Shown here: piece after piece, positions 24,720 to 33,831 of the stretch
Numbering within the stretch: the stretch's first letter is position 1
How the letters are laid out: each line of letters starts with the position of its first letter
Source of the DNA: Nitrospirota bacterium
Lineage (GTDB): Bacteria; Nitrospirota; Nitrospiria; SBBL01; JAADHI01
DNA: 42,594 nucleotides
Reading direction: 5' to 3'
Assembly: GCA_029261195.1 (NCBI GenBank)
Contig: JAJDBU010000031.1
Location: forward strand, 1-42,594
Made by a program: the position numbers and the translations under genes
Notes under the pieces: generated by a model
The model's input: the letters and a program-made list of their open reading frames with translations, nothing else
What the model was told of the DNA's origin: nothing
The model's database searches: none

Positions 24720-26859
24720 TCGCCTAAAGTTTATCCTTTTCAATCTCATCCTCCTTTCCGCCTTACTTTTTACAGGTATAAAATCAGCCTTTGCCCAAGA
24801 GGCGACCAAACCTTCTGTTCCGGCAGTCTCGCTAGGAAAAGCAGAGATCCACATCGACGGGGTTTTGAACGAGACCATCTGGCAATCTCAAAAATCAGCA
24901 AAACAATTTATCCAGCAAGAACCCCATGTCGGCCTGGCAGCATTGGCACGATCATCCGTCTTTGTCACCTACGACGATAAGCATCTCTACATTGCTGCGG
25001 TACTCGATGATCCTGAGCCAGGCCGGGTACAGGCAGATGAGCGACAGGAAGATGGACAATTTGATCGAAGTGATGCCTTTGCCATTTTAATCGACAGCTA
25101 TCACGACCATCAAAATGCTTTTTTCTTTGAAACCAATCTTCTTTCGGCCATGTCTGACGCCCTGGTCAGCCAGGAAGGCGCTCAGGTCAATCGGGACTGG
25201 GATGCCATCTGGCAGGTTGCCGCGAAGCCAACTGCGACCGGCTGGTCGGTCGAATTTAAAATCCCCTTTGAAAGCATTCGTTTTAAAACCGGCGACTCAC
25301 AGCGCTGGGGCATTCAATTTCGTCGCCGTGTCCCCCATCTAAAAGAAATCTCCTTCTGGAGTCCGCTGACCACTGAACAGGATTTTTTTGAAGTCTCTCG
25401 ATCCGGTCATCTTAGCGGTATCAGTGTGGTAGAACAAAAACGGGCGCTTTCGCTCACTCCTTACACAAAGGCTTTCTATCACAAAGATCAAACCGGGAGA
25501 AAGGATCTTTCAGAGTCCGACTTTGATGGCGGCATTGATCTCCGTTATCAATTGCAGACTAACCTCAGCCTTGATCTCACCGTCAATACCGACTTTGCGG
25601 AAACAGAGGTCGATCGACTTCAGGTAAACTTAACGCGCTTTCGGCTTTTTTTTCCCGAGAAACGGGCATTTTTTCTTGAGGGCAAGGGCTTCTACAATTT
25701 TGGACTCTCCGGTCGCGTCCAGCCTTTTTTCAGTCGGCGTATCGGTCTTTTAAGTGGCCAAGCTGTTCCAATTTTGTTGGGAGGGAAACTCAGCGGCAAG
25801 GTCGGACCTTATGGAATCGGGACCCTCTTGATGCAGACTGAAGCAGAAAACGGCCAGGCTGCGGAACAGTTTGCTGTGGTTCGACTGTCGCGGGATGTGG
25901 GACTTCGTTCAAAATTGGGATTAATTGCAACGGAACGCAGGGAGAGAAACGGCGCCTCGGGCGATAGCACCTTCGGCATCGACGGGACACTGGCCCCGAA
26001 TGAACATCTGAGTTCTGAAGGGTTTTTAGTCTACACGGAGGGAAATCAAAACTCCTTACGGGGTAGGGCCGCTTTTGCTGAAATCAACTGGCAAGACCCT
26101 AAATGGCGCATTAAGTTAAACCACTTGCAGGTGACCCCCGATTTTTCTCCCGAACTGGGCTTTGTACGGCAAAGCGATCTTCATGAAACCGTCGGCTACC
26201 TTGATATCCGACTTCAACCCGTAAAGGGATGGGTGAGAGAATTCGGGTTTAAGACTGAGGAAACCTATCAGACGGATGACTCCGGCAACTTTTTATACCA
26301 AAGCAATTACAACCGCATCCAAGTCGATGCCCGGTCTGGAGACTTTTTACTGCTTAGCGTCGATCCGCAACGGGAACGACTTCAGGAAGATTTTGAAATT
26401 CGTTCGGGCATTATCATTCCGACAGGCACTTACACCTACACACATTACAACATCATTTTCATGAGTGATGAGCGGCGGCCTCTTTCCACTGTCGCCAACC
26501 TTTTGTGGGGTGGTTTTTATGAAGGCCGAAAGACCTCCTTTGATCTGACATTGACTGCGGCCCCCGCTGAGGGCTTTAAAATCGGAGCGGGCTGGGAGAT
26601 GAATCAGGTCAAACTTCCACAGGGCGACTTCACAACCCAGATATTAGATGCCGACCTTTCATGGTCGGTGACAAACCAACTCCTCCTCCAGGGCCTGATA
26701 CAGTGGGACAAAGAAGATGATACCCTTGCAGCCAATCTGAGGCTTTCCTGGGAATATCGTGAAAGTAGCTGGTTCTACCTCATCATCAATCCCAATCATG
26801 AAAAAGATGGGGAGAACTACCTCATTTTGAGCAAGCTCACCTTTAGATTTGAACCCTAA
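24682..26859 (+). CDS. DUF5916-type outer-membrane protein with CBM9-like domain
   Basis: A predicted exported protein of 725 residues. A signal peptide (FNLILLSALLFTGIKSAFA) follows a short N-region. Next comes a CBM9-like beta-sandwich domain (about 45-240): IHIDGVLNETIWQ, FVTYDDKHLYIAAVLDD and GWSVEFKIPFESIRF are its strand patterns. The remaining 480 residues match the DUF5916 pattern (FFPEKRAFFLEGKGFYNFG, then alternating beta strands), consistent with an outer-membrane barrel. Function is unknown. The ATG at 24682 lies inside the DAHP synthase gene (38-base overlap); the frame stays open to 24526 but nothing before 24682 looks like protein of this family. The start has no strong ribosome-binding site, so coupling to the upstream gene is likely. 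Confidence 0.8.
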   Translation: MRNSKGFCINDSNRLKFILFNLILLSALLFTGIKSAFAQEATKPSVPAVSLGKAEIHIDGVLNETIWQSQKSAKQFIQQEPHVGLAALARSSVFVTYDDKHLYIAAVLDDPEPGRVQADERQEDGQFDRSDAFAILIDSYHDHQNAFFFETNLLSAMSDALVSQEGAQVNRDWDAIWQVAAKPTATGWSVEFKIPFESIRFKTGDSQRWGIQFRRRVPHLKEISFWSPLTTEQDFFEVSRSGHLSGISVVEQKRALSLTPYTKAFYHKDQTGRKDLSESDFDGGIDLRYQLQTNLSLDLTVNTDFAETEVDRLQVNLTRFRLFFPEKRAFFLEGKGFYNFGLSGRVQPFFSRRIGLLSGQAVPILLGGKLSGKVGPYGIGTLLMQTEAENGQAAEQFAVVRLSRDVGLRSKLGLIATERRERNGASGDSTFGIDGTLAPNEHLSSEGFLVYTEGNQNSLRGRAAFAEINWQDPKWRIKLNHLQVTPDFSPELGFVRQSDLHETVGYLDIRLQPVKGWVREFGFKTEETYQTDDSGNFLYQSNYNRIQVDARSGDFLLLSVDPQRERLQEDFEIRSGIIIPTGTYTYTHYNIIFMSDERRPLSTVANLLWGGFYEGRKTSFDLTLTAAPAEGFKIGAGWEMNQVKLPQGDFTTQILDADLSWSVTNQLLLQGLIQWDKEDDTLAANLRLSWEYRESSWFYLIINPNHEKDGENYLILSKLTFRFEP

Positions 26860-26868
26860 GGGGAAAGC

Positions 26869-27264
26869 ATGTCGCCAGAAAAAGAGACTGACCCGCAAGC
26901 ACGCCCTCCAACTAAACCAGAGCCATTCTCCACCGACAGAGATAGCCTGGAAAAAGAGGTGGTCATTCATACCTTTAAAGGGAGTGGTCCGGGGGGGCAG
27001 CACCGGAATGTGACTGATTCCGGTGTGCGCATCGTGCATGAAGCCTCAGGTCTGGTCGTCACTGCAACGGAATCCCGTTCTCAGGGGAAAAATAAAGAGA
27101 AGGCCTTTGAGCGGTTGATCAAGCGTTTAGAGGAACTGAACCAGGTCGAGAAACCTCGCATTCCTACAAAAAAGCGACGGGGAGCCCGCGAGAAAGAGCT
27201 TCAAATCAAACGGCAGACCCAAGGGAAAAAGCGCCTGAGACAAAAACCGAAACTAGAGGAATAA
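26869..27264 (+). CDS. GGQ-domain peptide-release/ribosome-rescue factor
   Basis: A 131-residue protein holding only the catalytic domain of class I release factors. GSGPGGQHRNVTDSGVRIVH contains GGQ (42-44), the loop that triggers peptidyl-tRNA hydrolysis. A Lys/Arg-rich tail (KKRRGAREKELQIK and onward) resembles that of ArfB and of mitochondrial C12orf65, which places itself in the mRNA channel of stalled ribosomes. No codon-recognition domain is present. AAGGGG lies 5-10 bases before the ATG. It is 9 bases after the DUF5916 gene. It is probably a rescue factor; a tRNA-Cys-like or damaged-ribosome role (PrfH) is less likely because PrfH is longer. Confidence 0.85.
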   Translation: MSPEKETDPQARPPTKPEPFSTDRDSLEKEVVIHTFKGSGPGGQHRNVTDSGVRIVHEASGLVVTATESRSQGKNKEKAFERLIKRLEELNQVEKPRIPTKKRRGAREKELQIKRQTQGKKRLRQKPKLEE

Positions 27265-27299
27265 AAATCCACGGTTTAAGGAAGTAGGGAGTAGTAGCG

Positions 27300-29522
27300 T
27301 TATAAAATTTTTGGCCCAGTCGCAACAAAATTGCGATAATGGCGGTGGGCTCTTTTCATGTGCTGCCGGATTGTTTCTGCGAGCAGCCTGCTTCCTTCTT
27401 TCCAGTCTCGACGGGCAAAACCCATACGACGGGACAAAAAAATGAATTCCTCTGAAGTCTGATCCGGGAGGAGGAGGTCTCGGGCATTGCCTCGAACCAT
27501 ACGTAGTGCGTCTATCAGTTTTCTGATAAAAATGTAGGCTTTTCGCAGGTCTGTGACTGTCTCTTTCGTGAGAATCCCTTTTTTTGAGAGTCCGGCCAAG
27601 GTTTCCAATGTGTTTGTTTTCCGTAAGTCCAGATCGTCTTTTCCATAAATAATTTGCAGGTATTGAGTCAGGTATTCGATGTCGATTAATCCCCCGGAAC
27701 TATATTTCACGTTGATCTGCCCTGCCTTGACCAGCTCATTAATCTGTCTGTCTCGTAGCTCAAGGGCATTTTCTTTGTCCCAGGCTGCGCCGCTGTAGAC
27801 AAATTGGTCTCGCACCGCCTCGCATTTTCGTCCAAGCGCCCGGCTTCCCGCGATGGTTCGCAGTTTTATCAATGCCTGTCTTTCAAAAGCAGCCGCTTTG
27901 CCCTCCTGGTGGTAGTACTTTGTAAACTGAGCGAGTGAGAGGGCGGGCGGGCCGGAATTCCCGTAGGGGCGCAGACGGGTATCAATCGAAAAAATCCCTT
28001 CCTGTCTTGCTGAAATAAAATCAATGATCTCTCGGGTTAAAAGTTCAAAGTATCTTTTATTTTCAATGATTTTTGGCCCAAGGGTTTGTCCCTTGCTTTC
28101 ATAAATAAAGAGCAGTTCAATGTCGGAGGCATACCCTAATTCCCGGCCCCCGAACTTTCCGAATGCACAAATGGTGAAAGCAGTGACTTTCTCTGTATGA
28201 CCTTCCTGTATGGCTGGACCGTAGATATTTCTAAGCGACTTATTACAAATGCTCAAGGTGGCTTGAATTACCACCTCCGCAAGCTCAGAAAGTGCCACCG
28301 AGAAGTCGTCCAAACTAGATTTTGCTTCGAGCATGTGCCGCATATCGATTCTAAACATCTCTTCGTCTTTGTAGTGATTGACAATTCGGCGCGCCTCATC
28401 ATGATCTGTCACTGAGCGAAGCCTTCTCTGAAGTTCCTGAGTCATCGCTTTTTTCCCGATTTGCATCGGTTTTCTTTTGAGGTCTTCCAGAATGGGAAAG
28501 AAATGATCAAAACGGATTCTTAAAAAATCTTCCCACAAAAAATCACTGGTCCCGAAAAAACGGGCCAAAAGGTTCATCGTCTCTTTTTTCTTTAGGAATG
28601 TAATGAGGGAGTCTGAGTCCTCCATGTCCAGGATTTTATCCAGGAACTGGTCGAAGTGGGTGATCGCCTTCATCGGATCGGGCGCGACATTTAAAAAATG
28701 AATGAATTGTTTGATCAGTATGGCAGAAATTTCAAGTGCCCTTTGCTCGCTTTCCTTCTTAATTTTTTTGCCGTGCCGGTTTGAGATGTAGAGACGATTG
28801 TGGATTGTCCCGTCAAGCGGGTCGATTTTTATTTTATGAATGTAGATGTTTCGCATTGCCAGAGCATTTGAAAAGGCATAGAGGAAAGCCGGGGTGTCTT
28901 TCCCATGAATGCTGAGAATCGTCCATTGTTTTGAATGGTGGTTGTCAAAGCGAATTTTGATGGGTGTGAGCAATCCGGCAAAGGGGAGTTTTTTCTCAGT
29001 GTCTTCTGCTTCAAGTTTTCCGATATTTGCAATAAGACGATGGTTGACTTTTTTTCGAGCCTCACGAAAATGCCCTTTTTCGAGGAGCATCACAAGGTTC
29101 AGGAGTTCGGCTTCGAAGGATTTTTGAGTGGATGCATCAAATGGCTTGTTCCCTATCAATTTGACCTCAAACAGGTCAATAATTTTTTTTCTTCCAGGAC
29201 CGAGACTAAAGGTCTGAACCGATCCGGCCTCAATATCGAGGCCGAAGGAGGCGAGCAGTCCACAGAGGATTGAAAAGGCCGAAAAATAATCATAGGCAAC
29301 GACGACGATCTTGTACTGCTTCCCACCCACTTTCATGACGCGCAGGTGGACGGGTCGGCTCGGTGTGAGAATTTGTGAAAGATTGAGGTGCTCGGCGATT
29401 TCGTCTGGAGAACAGAGTAGGAGGTAATAACGGTTCAGTTCGCTCAGAATCTCCCGAAGTTGATCGGGCTCGAAGCCTTCGCATCTTGATTTAATTTGGT
29501 CTTCTAAAGATTTTATAAGCAT
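27300..29522 (-). CDS. ACT-ACT-GlnE fusion: AT-C-like glutamine synthetase adenylyltransferase half
   Basis: A 740-residue protein. Residues 69-120 (KIVVVAYDYFSAFSILCGLL) and 198-250 (TILSIHGKDTPAFLYAFSNA) look like two ACT domains, arranged as in the C-terminus of GlnD. A helical region with FGTSDFLWEDFL, typical of GlnE, follows. The nucleotidyltransferase domain reads GKFGGRELGYASDIELLFIY, resembling the adenylylating half (AT-C) of GlnE. Asp467 is kept, but the second carboxylate of the DxD pair is Glu469. DTRLRPYGNSG (Asp514), GGLIDIEYLTQYLQ and a GlnD_UR-type helical tail complete it. Normal GlnE has two such units in about 950 residues; here there is one, with ACT domains in place of the other. 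Likely role: nucleotidylylation of glutamine synthetase or a PII-like protein, with amino-acid sensing. The target is inferred. Confidence 0.8.
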   Translation of the reverse strand: MLIKSLEDQIKSRCEGFEPDQLREILSELNRYYLLLCSPDEIAEHLNLSQILTPSRPVHLRVMKVGGKQYKIVVVAYDYFSAFSILCGLLASFGLDIEAGSVQTFSLGPGRKKIIDLFEVKLIGNKPFDASTQKSFEAELLNLVMLLEKGHFREARKKVNHRLIANIGKLEAEDTEKKLPFAGLLTPIKIRFDNHHSKQWTILSIHGKDTPAFLYAFSNALAMRNIYIHKIKIDPLDGTIHNRLYISNRHGKKIKKESEQRALEISAILIKQFIHFLNVAPDPMKAITHFDQFLDKILDMEDSDSLITFLKKKETMNLLARFFGTSDFLWEDFLRIRFDHFFPILEDLKRKPMQIGKKAMTQELQRRLRSVTDHDEARRIVNHYKDEEMFRIDMRHMLEAKSSLDDFSVALSELAEVVIQATLSICNKSLRNIYGPAIQEGHTEKVTAFTICAFGKFGGRELGYASDIELLFIYESKGQTLGPKIIENKRYFELLTREIIDFISARQEGIFSIDTRLRPYGNSGPPALSLAQFTKYYHQEGKAAAFERQALIKLRTIAGSRALGRKCEAVRDQFVYSGAAWDKENALELRDRQINELVKAGQINVKYSSGGLIDIEYLTQYLQIIYGKDDLDLRKTNTLETLAGLSKKGILTKETVTDLRKAYIFIRKLIDALRMVRGNARDLLLPDQTSEEFIFLSRRMGFARRDWKEGSRLLAETIRQHMKRAHRHYRNFVATGPKIL

Positions 29523-29555
29523 TTTTAATGAGTTAGTCTAGATAACTTAAAGTAC

Positions 29556-29587
29556 TTTATCTCTCTTTGAGACAGAAGAGAGATAAA
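29556..29587. repeat. Perfect 12-bp inverted repeat between the divergent GlnE-type genes
   Basis: TTTATCTCTCTT (29556-29567) and AAGAGAGATAAA (29576-29587) are exact reverse complements around an 8-base centre (TGAGACAG). It lies 34 bases from the minus-strand start and just upstream of the -35 box of the plus-strand promoter at 29602. No T run follows in either direction, so an operator is more likely than a terminator. Confidence 0.75.
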
Positions 29588-29601
29588 TGCCGAACTTCAA
29601 A

Positions 29602-29630
29602 TTGCGCTCCAATTTTTCAGAGCGTATAAT
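29602..29630 (+). promoter_or_regulatory. Sigma70-type promoter for the AT-N-like gene
   Basis: TTGCGC (29602-29607) and a perfect TATAAT (29625-29630) with a 17-base spacer. The predicted transcript starts near 29637, 22 bases before the ATG at 29659. This promoter lies inside the longer reading frame that starts at 29587, which argues for the shorter protein. Confidence 0.7.
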
Positions 29631-29658
29631 GCTGAAAATAATACTCGGGAGTCAACAG

Positions 29659-31308
29659 ATGGTAAAAGACCTGATACTTGCACCAAAGCTGAATAAGGAT
29701 GAGGTCGCCATCCTTCTCAAGCCTTACGGATTTAAGGATGTCGATAAAGCCGATGTCAATATTCAGTCGATCGCACAATCGGTCGCGGATGATATTGATA
29801 TACGAATGCGCTTTGCTGAGATTCTAGAGGATGCCCTGTCTGCCTTTTCGGATTCCCCCTGTCCTGATCAGGCGCTCAATAATTTTGAACGTTTCTGCAA
29901 AACGACCTTAAGCAAAAGCAGCCTATTGTCATTTCTCCAGGACGCGCCGCTGACTCTGCGTCAATCCGCCAGAATATTTGGCGGCAGCCCTTTTCTCTCT
30001 GATATTCTGATCAGAAATCCTGAGTATTTTTATTGGGTTTTTGGAGAAAAGCAACTCAGGCAGTCAAAAAACAAGGCCTCTTATAAAAAGGAATTAGGGC
30101 AGGCCTTTCGCTTGTTGAAGAATAAAAATAGCCATCTAGACATGCTCCGTATTTTCAAGCGGAAGGAAATCCTTCGCATCGGGGTGCGAGATCTCCTGGG
30201 TGAAGCCACAGTAAAAGAGACTTTAAGAGAGTTGTCGAGTTTGTCTGATGTGTTAATTGAACGTGCGCTTTGGATCTGTGAGAAGGGGTTGCGACAGAAA
30301 TACGGGCGGCCACTAATCAAAGATGAGACAAAGCTTTTGACAGAAAATGGATTTACTGTTATAGCGCTTGGAAAGTTGGGCAGTCTGGAGTTGAACTTTA
30401 GCTCTGATGTCGATTTACTCTTTGTTTACGCTTCCCGTTTAGGCCTAACTTCCGGTGTGACTCATGCCGGAAACAACAGACCGGCGCAGGGTTTGCCCGA
30501 TAAAAATTTTGAGGCTCAGAAAGATTTAAGCGGTCAGATTGAAAATGTCGAGTATTTTAACCGTCTTTCAAAAGAGATTGCCTCCGTATTAAATGACAGT
30601 AGTGAGCAGGGCTATGTTTACCGCGTTGACCTGCGTTTGAGGCCGGAAGGAGATGCAGGTCCAATCGCACTGTCATTGGAGGCTTACCGCCGGTATTACG
30701 ACAAACGCGGAGAGGTTTGGGAACGTCTGGCCCTCTTGCGTGCACGCGCTGTGGCAGGAGATTGCCAGCTCGGGCAGTCCTTTTTAATGATGGCTTCCCA
30801 TTTTGCGTACAAACGGCCCTTTGAGCGACAAGGACTGGATGCCGTAAAAGACTGCAAAGAAAAAATCGACAAGAAAGTCAGCCTAAAAGGTGAAATGGAG
30901 ATCAATGTAAAGTTAGGACTCGGAGGCATCAGAGAAATTGAGTTCATCATTCAGTCTCTTCAGCTTTATTTTGGTCGAAATGATATCAGCTTGCGAAAAA
31001 TAAGGACGACGGATGTTTTAAAACGTTTGACCATAAAAAGACATCTCTCTTCTAAATCAGAATCAGTTTTGTATGAAGCCTATTTGTTTCTGAGGGATCT
31101 TGAAAACAAACTTCAGATGGTGAATGATCATCAGACCTACTTGCTTCCAAGCGATCCGGGCGAAGTTCGGAGGTTTGCGCTCAGACTTGGTTATACAAAT
31201 TCAGAGGCTGTATCTGCCTCGGACCAGTTGAGAGATGATTATAAGTCCCACACAGGGAAAGTCCACGAGATCTTCCTTAATCTGTTTTATCCCCAGAAAA
31301 AAAAGTAG
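29659..31308 (+). CDS. Single-unit GlnE protein: AT-N-like (deadenylylating) half
   Basis: A 549-residue protein with one GlnE unit. ARIFGGSPFLSDILIRNPEY is the helical entry motif of GlnE. The nucleotidyltransferase motif LGKLGSLELNFSSDVDLLFV (Asp250, Asp252) and YRVDLRLRPEGDAGPIALS resemble the N-terminal, deadenylylating half of GlnE, as does YYDKRGEVWERLALLRARAV. GGIREIEFIIQSLQL lies in the GlnD_UR-type domain. The frame is open from an ATG at 29587, but a promoter overlaps that stretch and GGGAG lies 7 bases before the ATG at 29659, so the shorter start is chosen. It is divergent from the AT-C-like gene; together they would rebuild GlnE as two proteins. priA follows after 17 bases. Confidence 0.85.
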   Translation: MVKDLILAPKLNKDEVAILLKPYGFKDVDKADVNIQSIAQSVADDIDIRMRFAEILEDALSAFSDSPCPDQALNNFERFCKTTLSKSSLLSFLQDAPLTLRQSARIFGGSPFLSDILIRNPEYFYWVFGEKQLRQSKNKASYKKELGQAFRLLKNKNSHLDMLRIFKRKEILRIGVRDLLGEATVKETLRELSSLSDVLIERALWICEKGLRQKYGRPLIKDETKLLTENGFTVIALGKLGSLELNFSSDVDLLFVYASRLGLTSGVTHAGNNRPAQGLPDKNFEAQKDLSGQIENVEYFNRLSKEIASVLNDSSEQGYVYRVDLRLRPEGDAGPIALSLEAYRRYYDKRGEVWERLALLRARAVAGDCQLGQSFLMMASHFAYKRPFERQGLDAVKDCKEKIDKKVSLKGEMEINVKLGLGGIREIEFIIQSLQLYFGRNDISLRKIRTTDVLKRLTIKRHLSSKSESVLYEAYLFLRDLENKLQMVNDHQTYLLPSDPGEVRRFALRLGYTNSEAVSASDQLRDDYKSHTGKVHEIFLNLFYPQKKK

Positions 31309-31325
31309 AGCGCGTAAATATCCGG

Positions 31326-33755
31326 ATGCAGTACATCGAGTGTGTTCTTCCTGAAACCGATGGCCGCTATCATTATCACCTTCCCCCGGACATTGAAAAA
31401 AAAGCGATGGTTTCCGGCACTCGCCTCCTTGTCCCTTTTGGACGAAGCTGGAAGGTCGCCTTTTTTGTTCGCCAACTCGTCACGGCCGATGTGCCAAAGA
31501 CCCGGGCCGTCCTGTCCCTTTTGGATGAGACCTCTCTCATTCGACCCAGCCTTTTTAAAATCCTGCTTTGGATTTCCGATTATTACCAAACCCCGCTCGG
31601 CATGCTGATCAAGACCGTGCTGCCATCCGGCATTCATGTGGTCCCGAGACGGTATTTCAAAGCAACATCGGATGCAAAGGCCTTGATGCTTAACACACCT
31701 TCTCTGATTCAGGGGGAAATTATTGGCTGCCTCCTTGAAAAAGATCGAATGACGGAACAAGAACTAAAAAAACGTATGGGGCGTTCCGGATTAGGCCGAT
31801 CACTTGCTGAGTTAAAGAAAAAGGGCGCGATTGAGATGTTCTGGGAGACCCAGAAACCCAGTGTCAAAATAAAATGCCGACAGATGATTGCCTTGAAGGA
31901 GACGCTTGATGAGTCCGTATCTCGTGAACGTTCACTTCAAAAATCGGCCCCAAAGCAGGCGGAAGTCATTAGAGGCCTGATTGCCTCCGGAGGAATGATG
32001 CCTTTGGAGGATTTTGAAGGAGGTTCTGCCCGCTCGGCAGTCCGGCGTCTTCTTCAAAGTGAACTCATTAAAAAAATAGAAATACCTTTGAATAGAATGC
32101 CTCGTAGAGAAGATGGCCCTCGGGATATTGGTGAAATTATCCTGAATAAAGATCAGGCCATTGCAGTCGCTACTATCAAAGCGTCCATCCAATGTAGACG
32201 TTTTGCGCCCTATCTTCTACACGGGGTGACGGGCAGTGGCAAAACGGAGGTCTATCTTCAGGCAATTACGCAGACATTGCAACAAAACAGGGGCGCAATC
32301 CTTCTTCTGCCGGAGATTGGCTTGACGACCCATATTGCAGCCCGATTTTACGAGCGCTTCGGGGATCAGGTCGCCTTGCTCCATAGTGGCCTTTCGTCGG
32401 GAGAACGCTATGACGAGTGGCGACGGATAGAGTCAGGCAAAGCCCTCTTGGCCATTGGTGCACGTTCGGCCGTTTTTGCGCCTTTTGCATCGCTCGGAGT
32501 CATCATTGTTGATGAAGAGCACGATGCCTCCTATCGCCAGGAAGAAGGCAGCCGTTACAATGCCCGGGATGTTGCCATGGTGCGTGGTAGAGATGAGGCG
32601 GCGGTCGTTATTCTCGGATCGGCAACCCCGTCATTCGAGTCCTACCACAACAGCCAAACGGGGAAATATGGCTATCTGGAGCTAGCGGATCGCGTTGAGA
32701 AACGTCCTCTTCCTCCTGTGCGTTTGCTTGACCTTAAGGAAAAATCAGAATGGCTCCATCCCTTTTTCACGAAAGCGCTTTTTACTGCGATACAGAAGCG
32801 TCTTGATGACAGGGAACAGATCCTGCTTTTTGTGAATCGCCGTGGGTTTTCGCCTTTTCTGCTCTGCCGCTCCTGTGGTCATACACCTGCCTGTATTCGT
32901 TGTAGTGTCTCATTGACCTACCATAAAGAGGCCAAGCGTCTCATCTGCCATTATTGCGGGTTTGGAACCGTCTCTCCCACTGAGTGTCTCGAGTGTCACG
33001 GCACTGAGCTCAACTTTATGGGAATCGGGACGGAACAGTGCGAAGAAATTGTCCGTCGCCTTTTTCCCGAGGCGAGAGTCGCTCGGCTGGATAGAGACAC
33101 CACTCAAAGAAAGGGCTCACACGGCAAGATCCTGAGTGAGATGGGCAGGGGAGAGATCGACATCCTCATCGGCACACAGATGATCGCTAAAGGACATGAC
33201 TTTCCAAAGGTCACATTGGTTGGCGTGTTGTCGGCAGACATGTCCTTGCACCTGCCGGACTTCCGTTCTTCGGAGCGTACCTTTCAGCTTTTGACTCAGG
33301 TTGCCGGGCGTGCAGGACGTGGGAAGCTGCCGGGAGAAGTCATCCTTCAGACCTTTCATCCTGAAGATATCGCCATAAGAGCGGCGACGACACATGATTA
33401 TCTTTCCTTTTATGAACAAGGGATTAAATTAAGGAAGGAGCGGGTCTATCCCCCTTTCAGCCGTCTGACTCTGCTTCTTTTGAGACACCCGAAAGAGGAG
33501 CTTGTTGCTGCCGGAGCCGCCTCGCTTGTCACTTGTTTGCAAAGGGCCTTACTTGGAGACGGAGTACGCATATTAGGGCCCGCCCCCGCACCGCTTCTAC
33601 GGATCAAGCAGGTCTATCGTTATCAAATTCTATTAAAGGGAAAAAATCAGAGTGAAATTTCGAGAGTCTTGCGCATTGCGCTTCCGAGCTGGAGAAAGTC
33701 ATTTAAAGGCGGTTTTCGTGTCGATATCGAAATCGACCCGCAGCAGTTTGTTTGA
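31326..33755 (+). CDS. priA: Primosomal replication restart helicase PriA
   Basis: PriA recognises stalled replication forks and reloads the replisome. The 809-residue protein has an N-terminal DNA-binding domain (VPFGRSWKVAFFV), a helicase core with Walker A (GVTGSGKTEVYL, about 300-308), the DEEH box (IIVDEEHDASYRQ) and ILGSATPSFES. The zinc-binding insertion carries four CxxC pairs: CRSC, CIRC, CHYC and CLEC. QVAGRAGRG is the helicase motif VI. The gene follows the AT-N-like GlnE gene by 17 bases in the same direction and is probably co-transcribed with it. A clear ribosome-binding site is not seen. Confidence 0.95.
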   Translation: MQYIECVLPETDGRYHYHLPPDIEKKAMVSGTRLLVPFGRSWKVAFFVRQLVTADVPKTRAVLSLLDETSLIRPSLFKILLWISDYYQTPLGMLIKTVLPSGIHVVPRRYFKATSDAKALMLNTPSLIQGEIIGCLLEKDRMTEQELKKRMGRSGLGRSLAELKKKGAIEMFWETQKPSVKIKCRQMIALKETLDESVSRERSLQKSAPKQAEVIRGLIASGGMMPLEDFEGGSARSAVRRLLQSELIKKIEIPLNRMPRREDGPRDIGEIILNKDQAIAVATIKASIQCRRFAPYLLHGVTGSGKTEVYLQAITQTLQQNRGAILLLPEIGLTTHIAARFYERFGDQVALLHSGLSSGERYDEWRRIESGKALLAIGARSAVFAPFASLGVIIVDEEHDASYRQEEGSRYNARDVAMVRGRDEAAVVILGSATPSFESYHNSQTGKYGYLELADRVEKRPLPPVRLLDLKEKSEWLHPFFTKALFTAIQKRLDDREQILLFVNRRGFSPFLLCRSCGHTPACIRCSVSLTYHKEAKRLICHYCGFGTVSPTECLECHGTELNFMGIGTEQCEEIVRRLFPEARVARLDRDTTQRKGSHGKILSEMGRGEIDILIGTQMIAKGHDFPKVTLVGVLSADMSLHLPDFRSSERTFQLLTQVAGRAGRGKLPGEVILQTFHPEDIAIRAATTHDYLSFYEQGIKLRKERVYPPFSRLTLLLLRHPKEELVAAGAASLVTCLQRALLGDGVRILGPAPAPLLRIKQVYRYQILLKGKNQSEISRVLRIALPSWRKSFKGGFRVDIEIDPQQFV

Positions 33756-33831
33756 TGGACTGAGAATAGGGGCGCTTGAAGCCTATGGGTAAAATCTTGA
33801 CTGGCTTCATTAGCTCACGGCAGCTTACGGC

